This document shows positions 46,191 through 56,996 of a stretch of 64,000 bases of DNA, in pieces. The notes under the pieces are model-generated. The model saw only the letters and a list, made by a program, of their open reading frames with translations, was not told the origin of the DNA and did not search any database. The stretch is from Grammothele lineata (lineage: Eukaryota > Basidiomycota > Agaricomycetes > Polyporales > Polyporaceae). Location of the stretch: NCBI GenBank assembly GCA_002150815.3, contig NDFF03000367.1, positions 124,001 to 188,000 of the forward strand, written 5' to 3'. Position 1 is the first letter of the stretch. The number at the start of each line of letters is the position of its first letter. The position numbers and the translations under genes are program-made.

Positions 46191-47504
46191 ATGATGGACC
46201 TCGCGGACGAGCCCTTGATTCCCATTACGCAATCTGAATGGTCGGATGCGTATTTTGAAGGACATAAGGTTACCGAAGCGGAGTGTGAGAGGTCAGCTCT
46301 TGCCAAGATTAACAACAGTTACTCATACGCAGGGTCTAGGTCTGAGGAACTGGAGGAACGGAGAAGTGGTCAAAGTCGTAGAGAACTCAAAGTATGTATG
46401 ATGACTGCTTCGGAGAGGCATCCCACTGAGATGGCGCGCCAGCGTTTGGCTGGAGCCAACGGGAATATGGCGCGACGATGTCATTGCGCCTCGAAAAAGG
46501 TACTATGCGCTTGTCCTAGGGATCAGAAAGCATCCGCAACACGGCTGCGTAAGTGTTTCAGCTACTGGAAGTTTATACGCGGTAGCGAAGCGCACCACTA
46601 AGACGCATGAGTAGATCCTGCACGTGCAATGGTACTACACCGCTCAAGAAGTCCGCCAGCGTGCTGGAGGAGACCTCTCCTCCCTTTGCGCAGACATAAT
46701 CAATAGCTTGGGGCGAAACGAGCTTGTTCTCTCCCCGCATGCCACGCACGTGCTCGCAGACTACGTGTGTGGAAAATGGAAGCGTCATGACATTACGCTT
46801 GAACGCTGCGGTACACAAACGTCCAAAGATACTGCCATGTACATCCGGCCGAATTTGACAGTTGTGCCGGAGTACGGCACATCCAGGGTTATATTGGTAA
46901 AGGTATGTGCAGCCGTCACCAGAGTCAATCAAACTCAAACTCTGCTCTTGGGGCGGAGGAGCTGAAAGGATCCTCGGATTTGACTTTTCATCTACAGGAA
47001 AGCTTCATACCCGTATGCAGAGCCGACTGCGAGCGGTATGGTCACTGGAGTCCGGATGAGGAGATTCTGCGATTCTGCCAGAGGTGCGAGCGCTGGTTCC
47101 ATCAAAACTGCCTCGATACCTCGACCCGGACCGCACCGAACCTTTTCAAGGCCAGCCCCAACCGCCCAAAGGATGAGGCTGTCTCCTCTCTCGTTTCCGC
47201 CGGCTATCATGTAATTTTCAAGGACTACACCACGCATGACTACTCGATATGGAAGCGGCTGTTGAAGCAGCCAATTCAACGCGGATATCCTGGAATACAT
47301 TATCCACTAACATTTGAAGAGCTCCTCAGATCCATCCGTACCCAAGATAGGGATCATGGTTGTCCAAACGATGTCAAATCGTTCCTCAACAGTGAGCTGC
47401 CTGTGGTAGATGAGGCGGACAAGGATGAGCACCTGGCTTTTATTCTTTCACAACCAGAACGTCAGACCTACTATAAGTGCGGCCACTGCGGGTGGGCGAT
47501 TTGA
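46191..47504 (+). CDS. BAH domain plus PHD-like zinc finger protein, 348 aa
   Basis: Five exons: 46191-46284, 46340-46391, 46443-46548, 46615-46902 and 46998-47504, all phase-consistent. Spliced residues about 35-180 form a BAH-type domain: NWRNGEVVKVVEN, IWRDDVIAPRKRYYALVLGI, ILHVQWYYTAQEVRQR, NELVLSPHATHVLADYV. About 187-225 is a PHD-like finger, CRADC...FCQRCERWFHQNC, with a further Cys-x2-Cys pair (YYKCGHCGW) at the very C-terminus that could complete the second zinc site. BAH and PHD modules bind chromatin, so a nuclear chromatin role is inferred. A degenerate paralog lies at 38650-39015, showing the family multiplies here. No inactivating change seen. Confidence 0.8.
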
Positions 47505-47940
47505 TTTAGATTCTTCTGGAAGTAGTATACGGTCAACCAATGTATCCACATGTGATAGTGACTCATTGAACATACTTACCGTATGATAGAACACTGGCAG
47601 CCATAAACTGCATTTTAACCCAACCGACTCGGACCCCTCAACACCGTACGATGCAATTTCAAGGACTGCATTGTGCACACAAAATCGTACCGCGTATGCG
47701 CTGAATACCACTAAAAATGACCTCCGTACTAGCAGGTGAGCATCTAAGTTTGCGCACACGTAACTACTCCCGCCTATGCGCTTGCCTTCAAGATCTGATA
47801 AGCGACGATGTTTGCACTATGTGTCAAGATACATAGTTCTAACTATCAGCATAGCAAACGCAGATTAGGGTAAAAGACATAGTCCTGAGAGATAGACTTT
47901 GAGCTCCACGGACAAAGACCATCAGCAAAATTGCTCCATA
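47505..47940. other. Intergenic, nothing recognised
   Basis: Short frames only, downstream of the BAH-PHD gene. Confidence 0.45.
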
Positions 47941-47950
47941 CGCTGTTTGC

Positions 47951-48225
47951 GGACCCTCACAGGAATCCGACCGGACGGAATCTCCGGACCCCTCTGCGGC
48001 ATACCTGCGCAGAGTGGTCCGACCGGACGAGGTTTGCGGACCCCCACAGGAATCCGACCGGACGGAATCTCCGGACCCCTCTGCGAGCCTTAGTCTTGCG
48101 CAAACCCGTCCGACCGGACGAGGTTTGTGGACATGCCGACGAGTCCGACCGGACAGTAACTGCGTCAAAAATATTTTTCCGACCGGACCCGCATGAACAG
48201 AATTTGTGGTCATTTTGGTAGTCCG
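47951..48225. repeat. Tandem repeat with TCCGACCGGA words
   Basis: Two copies of an about 87-91 bp unit (47951-48037 and 48038-48128), each with AGGAATCCGACCGGACGGAA, CTCCGGACCCCTCTGCG and GACCGGACGAGGTTTG, then a partial third to about 48225. The word TCCGACCGGA occurs at least seven times. Confidence 0.85.
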
Positions 48226-48259
48226 ATCGAACAGAAACCGTGGCTATCCTACGGGTGTA

Positions 48260-49674
48260 CACTCAGGGCCCGTTCTAAATCCATTGACGCCACTGAGGCT
48301 GCTCCCTGCTCTCTCTCAGCCTTAGCCGCGGTTTTCCTCTCCCTGGCTGCCTTGTGCTTCCGCAGGTCGTGACCAGCCCGCGCCATCTCCGCTGATGTGC
48401 TAGCTTTTTCCTACCCGTCGCGCGCGCCAACGTCCTCCGAGTCCTCACGATGTGCCCCCGCATCCCGCGGCATGATCTCCATCCACATACTCGTCGACAC
48501 TGTCCTACACTCCCGAGTGCCCCTCCCTTCCCTCCCCCGTTCTCAGTGCGTTCATCGCGCTCACTCGCTGCACTGCGCGGGTATTATTGCTCCTGACTCC
48601 TGTGCATGCTCGTCCCTCCGTGATGTATTGCTCGCCTCTCCCCGTAGTCGTACGAGGCTGCTAGCATGTAGTTAGTAAACATGTAGTAGATATTGTCCCA
48701 TATAAACGTGCGCCCCATATAAAGGACTGAGAGAAATGCATTTGCGTAGCGCTAGTTGAGCTGACTCCTACAAGACATCTGAGCTCTCGGTGGCGCAATT
48801 CTGCATGTTAACTCTAGAAAGACCTATACACTATTGTGGTACTCCTGAAACATACCGACGGCGGGTCCGTATGTCTAATTCCGTCTTCGCACATGTTGCG
48901 GCAGGCCGTCTCCCGCTCGGAGACCTGCTCGCTAGTCAAGCGCCGGGAGGACGACGCGATCAATGGGCTGACGCCCAAAAGCATCGCCACCGTTCGTCAT
49001 CGCTGAACTCCCTTCGCGCGAAGGTCTTCGACATGCGACGCCTCAGGACACGGTGTACGCTTCAGGAGAGGTGCTTCATGCGTTTGTGATAGATGATTCA
49101 CTCTGGCGCGCGTTTGAATGATGTGGAATGCCTGGAGCGTGCCGTCGGGCGGCTGCAACGGCGCCGCTGCCGCGTGGGCCGGATGCATCAGGCCTGCCTT
49201 TTCAGGCAGGGGCACGAGCAGGCTCGTAGGGGATGCATCGACGCCACCGCTACTCTTGGAGCAGGACATGTAGGAGGCGAGGGCGAGAGAGGCAAAGGTA
49301 GCTGTGCGGGAGGAGAAGTACAGGCACGCGGCGAAGGCGGCAAGGATGCATGTGCCCAAGACGACGCACCTTTCAGACAAACCGATGGCAAACGGGAAGT
49401 GCGAGGCGGTTTATGGGAAGGCTGGGACATACCGCATAGAAGCACATAGCTACCTATAGAGTGGTGGGTGGACAATATATGCATATATGCGTCTCTGAGC
49501 GAAGATAGAATACTCACAGAATACCAAACGTGCCTCTCCTTACTTGATCCTCGCTCCCAGTAATATGTGCGGTGACGGCATACATGGCGGCGGCAGGCGG
49601 GCAGGGTCGCGCGGTGGGCATTGAAGAAAGGGCGAGTTCAGAGACGATGGCGGGAGATCAATAGGAGTGAAGGT
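48260..49674. other. No firm gene; membrane-like minus frame at 49400-48997
   Basis: On the minus strand 49390-49080 reads ERCVVLGTCILAAFAACLYF (one hydrophobic segment), then Ser-rich and LLVPLPEKAGLMHPAHAAAA, looking like the end of a membrane protein. No upstream exons could be linked. The remainder shows nothing. Confidence 0.3.
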
Positions 49675-49910
49675 ATCGGCAATAAATTCCGCGGTCTTTG
49701 CGTACCTTGAATTGTGTGAGCAGTCTTATTGCGTCTTAACTCGTCTTTTTATACATTTTTGCTCACTTTCAAGTTCAAAATAAGGCCAATTCAGACGAGA
49801 TCCGATAGAAGTTTCAGATGATATAAGGTGAGCTCTCAGACAGTTTAGGGGATTAAGCTCGATTAAGACCGGCTAAGGCGCATATAAGGCAACACAATTT
49901 ATTCCTGATG
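49675..49910 (-). mobile_element. Small TAAG-rich MITE with CATCAGG ends, solo copy (236 bp)
   Basis: Ends carry inverted repeats: right end TTTATTCCTGATG, left end (A)TCGGCAATAAATTCCGCGG. The interior (GCTCACTTTCAAGTTCAAAA, CAGTTTAGGGGATTAAG, ATATAAGGC) matches 56078-56300. No coding capacity. A GGACCGG island starts 3 bp beyond its right end. Confidence 0.85.
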
Positions 49911-49912
49911 CC

Positions 49913-49997
49913 CAGTCGGTCCCGGTCCTCGAGATGGGCAGGACCGAGACCGGTTCGCTAGGACTGGTCAACACCGTCAAGGACCGGTCCTCCTAGT
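49913..49997. repeat. GGACCGG word-cluster island, small copy
   Basis: CGGTCCCGGTCCTCGAGAT closely resembles GGTCCCGGTCCTCGAGAT at about 7160-7178 in the island 7060-7235, so this is a true copy and not only shared composition. Confidence 0.75.
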
Positions 49998-51690
49998 GAC
50001 GGATAAGTGGTATTGTGGCACGCACGGTACGTATATACGATAGTTATGGCCCTCCGGGCAGACCTGGACACTTCAAACACATTACCCGAGCTGTGGCGGT
50101 AACAAATACGTCTGATAAGATAACGAGATAAGATAACACTAGAACGGAGACCTTATTCTCGTAAGTACTTGTAGAGGTGCCGCGACGCATGGCGCACTAG
50201 ATACGATTCCACTTGGTCGATTCACATGTATTTATTATTCACGCTATCTCCCGAACTTGACTGTGCTATAATCTGCAGGACGCGATCCAGCCCAAGTACT
50301 GATTAGCGCGTTGTGTAGGTAATACATGGTCATGAAATCGAGCGGTAGTGACGACTAGGGGTTCAGAAAACGACGATTGGCTGTGTGAACATAACAGACA
50401 CATAAGGGTGACCTAGGAACTACTGCGCCATCTTTTGAATGACACTGCGTAGACGTGTTTCAAGGGCAGCTGCGGGCCGCTGCCGCCAGTGCGAGAGCCT
50501 GCGCGAGCGCTGTCGTCGCCATCCACTGTTTCAGCCAAATGTTGTGTCTTGCCTGCAACCTGTGCCTTTACCAGACGTGCTACAAACCTCACGAGATGTC
50601 CCTATTGATAGCTCTTCCGCTCTTTCCATCTCGTTCTTCTTCGAAGGACGCACTTTTGCTGGACGACCGGGCTTGCTGGTAGCAGCGCACTACTGCCGGA
50701 CAGTTGAGGCTGCATCTGCCGTTTATGAGACGCGAAGTTCCGCACGTCCAATCCTACGTCAGGCTAGTCCGCGTTCCTTCAAAGAATGTAAGGCCCAGCC
50801 AACTACTACAGTGTGCGAGAACCGTCACAAGACTTCAGCCTTAGGAAGAAAGCAGGTCAGTAAAGAATGAAACGCGAAGCCACTCCAAAGTTCACGTGTC
50901 CCGCGGAAACATTCGGGTGGGGATCAGATGAGCGGGTGCGATCGGGTGCCAGTCGCGCATCGAAAAAGTCGGAATCGGGTGGACGGGGACTAGACGGATG
51001 GAGATAAGATGAAGATAAGATAAACGGTGCCACGTCTCTGCCGAAAAAGGGGGGTGATACATCGTTAAGGACGATTCCCAAGTGGAATCGTAATGCCAAC
51101 CGGACCGCGCTGTCGAGTCATACAGACTCACCGAGTCTTTCGGGCCGGCATTCGACGAGCCGCCGCTTAGCGCCTGGGTGACCGGTCTCTGCGCTGGGCA
51201 ATGCGTAGGTAGTGGACGCACAACCTCCACGAAACTACTAGAGGCCCACGAGTATACATGCACCTCAACCGCTTCAGGAGTATCGCATGTCGCGTCCAGT
51301 GAAGCGAAGTCACGCATGCCACGCGGGAAGCCAAACGCAGGACGCGGGGCCCCGCAGTCTGTATACAAACAAAGCGCCACCGCGCGTACCGCGGCATAGG
51401 CTCAACGTCCACTGATTGGAAGGTTAGCAGCAAGGAGTCATAAGTAAGCGGATTTTTTCGGTGCGAGGCGGCATATTGCTGATATTCTAGGGCCAACCCT
51501 CACAAGCCATTCCTTCACTCCGCGACCCTGTCGGCCGCCGTTCACAGTCTTCACGCTCCATCTCGCTCCATCCCATTACACATCGAGCGCGTCCCGGTCC
51601 GTTGCACGCCTCGCGCAAATACGTACGTACTGACGGAGACTTCTAGTGACACGGAGGCGGACTCTACTGACTACGCGCATAGCCATCCCC
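49998..51690. other. No supported gene
   Basis: Open frames on both strands at 50439-50870 and 50892-51380 have no recognisable domain. The latter overlaps GGGTGCGATCGGGTG-like short repeats. Not called. Confidence 0.35.
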
Positions 51691-51694
51691 ACCG

Positions 51695-52005
51695 CCCGTC
51701 CGCAAGAAGCATACGGATGAGATCTACCGACCAGGCACCCGACCGCTTTCATCGCCCGTCCACAAGAAGCTCGTACCCATGCGGCGTCGCGTACACGGTA
51801 CCGCAGCAAACACGGTCATGTGCTCGGACAACAACCCTCCGCGACGCGCTATAGATGTGGGTTCCGCCGATCACACCTCCGGCCGATTCATCGCCCGTCC
51901 TCAAGAAGCTCCGCCCGTCCTCAAGAAGCTCGTGTCGGTACGGCATCGCGTATACGATACCGCGGCAAGTAGAGTCAGGCCTTCGGACCACGTCCCACCG
52001 CGACG
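51695..52005. repeat. Imperfect tandem duplication upstream of the first paralog
   Basis: CATCGCCCGTCC(A/T)CAAGAAGCTCGT occurs at about 51750 and again at 51890-51930 (doubled there), followed in both by CGGCRTCGCGTAYACGRTACCGC. Length about 155-165 bp. It lies just upstream of the gene starting at 52124. Confidence 0.65.
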
Positions 52006-52123
52006 TCGGCAACTGGTGGAGCGCAAGCACGCCCCTCAGGTGCGCAAGGGAGCGAACGGCGACGTATTGATTGTCGCGGCGAGTAAGCAACTAACCACGA
52101 CGACCCCAGATTCGACCAGCGCT

Positions 52124-53421
52124 ATGGACTACGCTAACTGGCGACGAACCACCATTTCGACCCTCCACCTTGGCGTAGCTGAAATGGCTCATGACGCCGA
52201 CGACTTCAAGCAGGACTGGCCGTTGTAAGTACCCCCGTTCTCATCTACGTCTGACATGCCGAATATATCATAATGTCCGTCCACGACACAGGAACACCCG
52301 AGCTTTCCAGCTCTATGCAGACCCCCTGGCGTGGTGCGACGACGTCCCACGTTCCGTGATGTATTCGAACGAAGACTACCGGTTCGTTTCTTATCACAAG
52401 ATCGCCCATTGCCGCCGCATGTTGCAGCGCCGTGGGCTCGACATGGAGCTGTTGACGGGGCGCCTTCGTTGGCTTCGCGAAAAGCTGGACGCGGTAGAGA
52501 CGTCGATGATCGGGGTAAGTCCTCCCATCGTCGCACTAACGAGCGCGCAACCGACCCGCTGACATGTTTCGCAGCTGCGGGTGGTCCGGGACTCTCGCAC
52601 CCTGAATATTAGCAGGCTGGGGAGGCACGCAATGGTGGCGGAGACACTCCTGGCCGAGGACAAACTAACAGCGTACTCTCAGGCAGTCCGCGAAATCGAG
52701 GTGGACCTCACCAAGTACGGGGACGCCATTGATCTGTTGAGCCGCCCCACGGTATGTATCTACCTGCAATCATCTAATCATAATCTCACGCCCTACCATC
52801 TACCCAGACACGGTTCGACGAACATTTCGACGTCCTAAAGGAACCCGCCACGTACGCTCTGCTAACTGACGCGTTGCGCCGCGCCGTCAACGACTTCAAG
52901 GAGGCATACGTGGAGCATGCCAACCACCACGTATGTGCTAGGGAGATATGCAGCCAGCTCACGGAATCGATCGCGACCAACCCGGGCATCAAGTGGGCTG
53001 CGATTGAGCCTGGCTTCACGCGCCTATTCGACATCTCTTCCACCACGAAAGCCCAAGTAGAGAAACAAAATGCTCTGTTCGCTCTCGTCGAAGAGGTTCG
53101 TTCTTACATTACCCCTAACAGCTAAGGGGTAAAGGTTACATACACTTCTCCAGGAGCGCCTGAGGGCAGCTCGAGTCCCCCGGGAGATCGTGGACCAGAC
53201 CAATGGCAAGCACGTCCCGATTAGCATCTTGATTGAATGCGGCGTCCGCGCGGAGCGCATCTTCGAGCGCATACTGCGCGTTGGGAAGGTGTGTAATATG
53301 TTCCATCGCTAACGCTGACGCAGCTAATTGTGCATAGAGTATCGACTGCCTCCACTGGATCGTGGGGGTGCTCACCTCCTGCGCGCAGACGATCGCGAAC
53401 ATTGAGCGTCCGCGAGCGTGA
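52124..53421 (+). CDS. Uncharacterised helical protein, paralog A (335 aa)
   Basis: Six exons: 52124-52224, 52292-52514, 52575-52751, 52808-53095, 53154-53288 and 53338-53421 (101, 223, 177, 288, 135, 84 nt). The protein starts MDYANWRRTTISTLHLG. Conserved with the gene at 58365: W(R)...; AFQLYADPLAWCDD; NEDYRFVSYHKIAHCRRML; RRGLDMELLTGRLRWLREK; KYGDAIDLLSRP; LTESIA; AIEPGFTRLF; VEKQNALF; LIECGVRAERIFERILRVGK. Mostly alpha-helical and charged, with coiled-coil-like stretches; no membrane segment, signal peptide or known domain. Intron 4 has a GTTCGT donor. Function unknown. Confidence 0.75.
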
Positions 53422-54070
53422 TGGGATGAGTAGCGTTATGCAGGACATGACCTCCTCCGGTGCGAGCCCGCCTGCGCGTCCGTATTGAACGGTGGCGCCG
53501 ACGCACCCGTCCCGCTTAGGCACGCAGCTGCGAGCGGAAGCGATGTTGCCTGCAGCCGCACTCGCGGGCCTCTCTGCTTTCTGTTAGTGTGCGAATCGGA
53601 ATCGTTTGGATGTAATAATAGTTTAGCGATATACGGACATACCTCACCGTCCTCCTCGGCGACATTCACGAGCGCGTGGGATACCGGGTTACGATGGCAA
53701 GTTGTATATGGTTTCTCGGACTAGACTTGAAACAACCAAGCTGGCTATCTGTTACGCAGCTTTGCCCGCCAATTTTCATCGACACTTACCGAGAGCGCAG
53801 CGTCGGACTACATGACTGCTTTGGCGTCCAAGCTAAGACTAGATGGTGTTCACACATTTAGTCTCACAAGTCGATCACTATCCCTCTATCCACACCAGGG
53901 CCGTCCGGCCATAACAGCCATATGTAAGACGGCGTAAGCCCGACAAACACAACCAAACCGTCGGTAGTAACGCGAAACAGACCACGACTCGGAGCGACGC
54001 ACATCATGATATACGGACATGCATAAGCACCACACTTCACCGCCACTAGACAAATATCACGTCCGATATA
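53422..54070. other. Intergenic between convergent genes
   Basis: Short frames only; holds the 3' ends of both neighbours. Confidence 0.45.
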
Positions 54071-55712
54071 TCAGTCATTACCGTCTGGATCGTCTTCGTC
54101 TTCGGGCTCGTCTTCAGACACTTCCGGCTCCATATACACTGCCCCGTCCCAAATGACAATACCCACCAAATCACGAAAACACTCCACATCGGCGTCGACG
54201 ACGTTGCAACATCGACTGAGCGGCAACGTCTTCAACGATTTGCCTCTGTCCTTTCGCGCCTGCAGATACTCTAACAAGCCACCTAAGAACCCCAAAGCCT
54301 GACCGCCATGTCCGTGTCCCAGCCGCACTTCTGTCAGATGGATTTCCTCCGGGGAACCCGTATCACCGGCATTGGCACCATCACCGCGAGCGATATCTCT
54401 CCATACTACGTGTGGCAAAAACGATGGTGAGGCCGGAGCAACGAGGTCACCACCAATGGAAAATGTCTTGAGGCTAGGCAGATGTCGCATCATAGGTGCT
54501 ATCTCCCAACAAGTCCTCGATATTTCAAGATGGAAATAGTTGACATTTGGAAGCCGAGGAAACGACCGGCCAACGATGCCCAGTGCAGCACCGGGGTCTC
54601 CGCTGCTAAGACATAGCGCCATATCCGCCTCCAAAGGGTCCAATTCGGGGCCTCCCATCGACCTCCAACCCCGGAAAACATATTCATAGCAGGTCGACGG
54701 GAGCGCCGCAGCCGAAACAATCGGAACGCCGTTCGCCAGAAGTCTTGTGAAAGCGCACATCAGACGCTCTAAACCTGAGTCTTCATGATGTCGAGTCCAT
54801 CCCGCGATGCGCACGCGTGTTGTGGCGAGGATCGATACCCAGTCAAAAAACCGTGCGCAGTCGACGGCATTGCCTGCTAACACGAGCTGACGAAGTTTTG
54901 TAAGCTGCGCCTTACAATCCAACGGACCCACTTCCGGGTCGAGTTCAGAAACCGGAGGGATCCCCCCATCCACGTGCAGATCTTGTAACTCAGGCATATT
55001 CTTCAATGCCTGCACAAGATCCGGGAACGTGCCAGCGAGATTCCCCCAACCACATCGGTATGCTACCGTGAGGCTAATAATGGCCGAACAGTATAAGGGG
55101 TTGGTCCAAGCCAGGAATACGACGGATTTCCAACACTCTCAGTGACGGCGTATTACCCGCAAACAATCCCGGGGCCAAAACAGTAAAACCCGGATGGATG
55201 GCGTGGCTGCTCGGGAACTTTGGGTCGACGAGACGCAGCTGATCCAGAATGATCGCGGGAGTAGAGTATAGAGGTTCCAACGACGCTAACACGCTAACAG
55301 GGAGCGCGATGTCAAGCACTTTCAGCCGTCCGGCTTGACCGAGAACTTTGCGAAGCATTTCAAGATAAGACGGGGTGGTCCTGGGGTACGTCGTCACTAT
55401 CAACGGAGTTGCCCGCGACAATCGCAACGCCATGTCGACCATATGTTCTACGTTCTCTGTCAGGACCAAACGCCGCCACAGCCATGGCGTACCCAACATA
55501 ACAAATCGCCACCATCGGCAAACATGTGCCAGAGATATCCACTGGAACGGCGAAGATCGGGGGCCGATACACAACCGATAAAACTGCCGGTGCAGATCTC
55601 CGATCATGCCATCGAAAATGATCGTGAGGACGTCGCCCGGTAGGTTTGAGGCAGAGACCACTGTCCGCGTCCGAGTCTTCAGGGAGAGGAGATTCACCGC
55701 TTCCGACGTCAT
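54071..55712 (-). CDS. F-box-like protein, 527 aa
   Basis: Two exons, 55712-55121 and 55062-54071, joined by a 58-bp GTATTC...GGTAG intron (phase 1) that removes an in-frame stop. The F-box-like N-terminus is classical for Agaricomycetes: SASNLPGDVLTIIFDGMIGD, then WISLAHVCRWWRFVMLGTPW LWRRL. Leucine-rich segments follow (RLKVLDIALPVSVL, SLRVLEIR, MPELQDLHVDGG, LTKLRQLVLAG, SLKTFSIGGD). The C-terminus is very acidic (EPEVSEDEPEDEDDPD). Probably an SCF substrate receptor; ligand unknown. It lies on the opposite strand between the two paralogs at 52124 and 58365. Confidence 0.72.
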
Positions 55713-55927
55713 TCAGTTAAAACGGCAATCTATGATTCGATCTACACGGCTACAATTCTACCGCGCGCACAAAACATCAATCTACACGGCAACGCATACA
55801 GCAACATAAATACTCACTCGCATCCGACAATAGCGAGAACACAGGGCCCCGCGCTTGCGACATGCCCACTTTATATACGGCAACAACCGGCACCGGATAT
55901 ACGCGTCGAACTGCGACTCATACTTTA

Positions 55928-56934
55928 CAGCCGTTTGCATAATAGATTGGAGTCTCGTGTTTCGAACACGATGTTCGCTTGGCGCCAACAAAGCCACAAA
56001 AGGTATGCCGACGTGATCCGTATCGGTCGCGTACATCACTCCTCCACCGGCAATTCTCCCTACTCCGCCCTTCACGCATCAGCAATAAATTCCGCGGTCT
56101 TTGCCTACCTTAAATTGTGTGAGCGGTCTTAGTGCATCTTAAATCGCCTTTTCATGCATTTTTGCTCACTTTCAAGTTCAAAATAAGACCAATTCAGACG
56201 AAATTAGACAGTTTCAGACTATGTAAGATGAGCACATAGACGATTTAGGGGATTAAGACCGGTTAAGGCGGATATAAGGCCACGCAATTTATTCCTGATG
56301 CGTCGCCTTCAATAACTTTTTGCGCCCAAATGCTATGCCTGAGACCGCTCGCTGATTACTGAGTGTACGAGAACTTGATAGAAGAAAGCATGGGTTTCAG
56401 GGGATTCCTCAAGACTCTTGAATGTTCTCTCGTAACTCGTTGAGTAAGTATCTGAGTCGAATCAAGAAAGGGACTCGGTTGTGCAGTGTACTTGCGAGAG
56501 CCTGAGGGAGCTGAGCGCTTGGCCTCGCACTGGCTTTTTAAACATGCAGCGTAAGTATTATGGTGCTTCAAATCCGTTTCAAGCCAGGTCAGGCAGTCCG
56601 ATTTCCTGCCAGCGGTACTAGTACTTCGAGTGGCACCCACTGGCAGTTCTATAATATGAGCACGTTTACGCAACTTCGCACTGAGCCTAGTTTATGTGGC
56701 ACTGCCATAAGTGGCTCAGTGATCGTATGGGTTCTATGAGGCCTAGTCTCTCGCGCAGCCTTCCTCATGTGTAACTTTAGCGGTGAGTACAAGGCGGATC
56801 CGGCGCCGGCAGCGACTGGCGGCCTCGGCGGCTGCTCGGCGGTGTTGAGTCGGCATTCCCTTTTGGGACATTATTTGCGCGGAACAAACATCATGTTCGA
56901 AACACGAGACTCCAATCTATTATGCAAACGGCTG
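55928..56934 (-). mobile_element. TA-flanked MITE, copy with nested insertion (1,007 bp)
   Basis: Inverted relative to 21373-22153 and nearly identical to it apart from a 225-bp insertion. Ends CAGCCGTTTGCATAATAG with complement at the far end; flanking TA at 55926-55927 and 56935-56936. It lies about 215 bp upstream of the F-box gene start and directly abuts a tRNA-like sequence. Confidence 0.88.
56078..56300. mobile_element. CATCAGG-ended small MITE nested in the larger MITE
   Basis: Runs from CATCAGCAATAAATTCC to GCAATTTATTCCTGATG, about 223 bp. The empty site at 21373-22153 reads TTCACG-TCGCC, whereas here TTCACG and CGTCGCC flank the element, so the insertion duplicated CG or carries CG in its ends. 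Second copy at 49675-49910. Confidence 0.88.
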
Positions 56935-56936
56935 TA

Positions 56937-56996
56937 AGGATCGAACCGGCCACAGCAATAAATCGCTTAGGAGCGATAACCGCTAGACCACAATAA
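56937..56996 (-). pseudogene. tRNA-Arg(CCT)-like remnant
   Basis: Read on the minus strand: GTGGTCTAGCGGTTATCGC (box A-like), a stem-loop CGC-TCCTAA-GCG with a six-base loop that would hold anticodon CCT if one T were restored, then GGTTCGATCC (box B-like, one base short). The 3' T-stem and acceptor are missing; the MITE terminus follows immediately. A degraded tRNA gene or tRNA-derived repeat. Confidence 0.4.
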
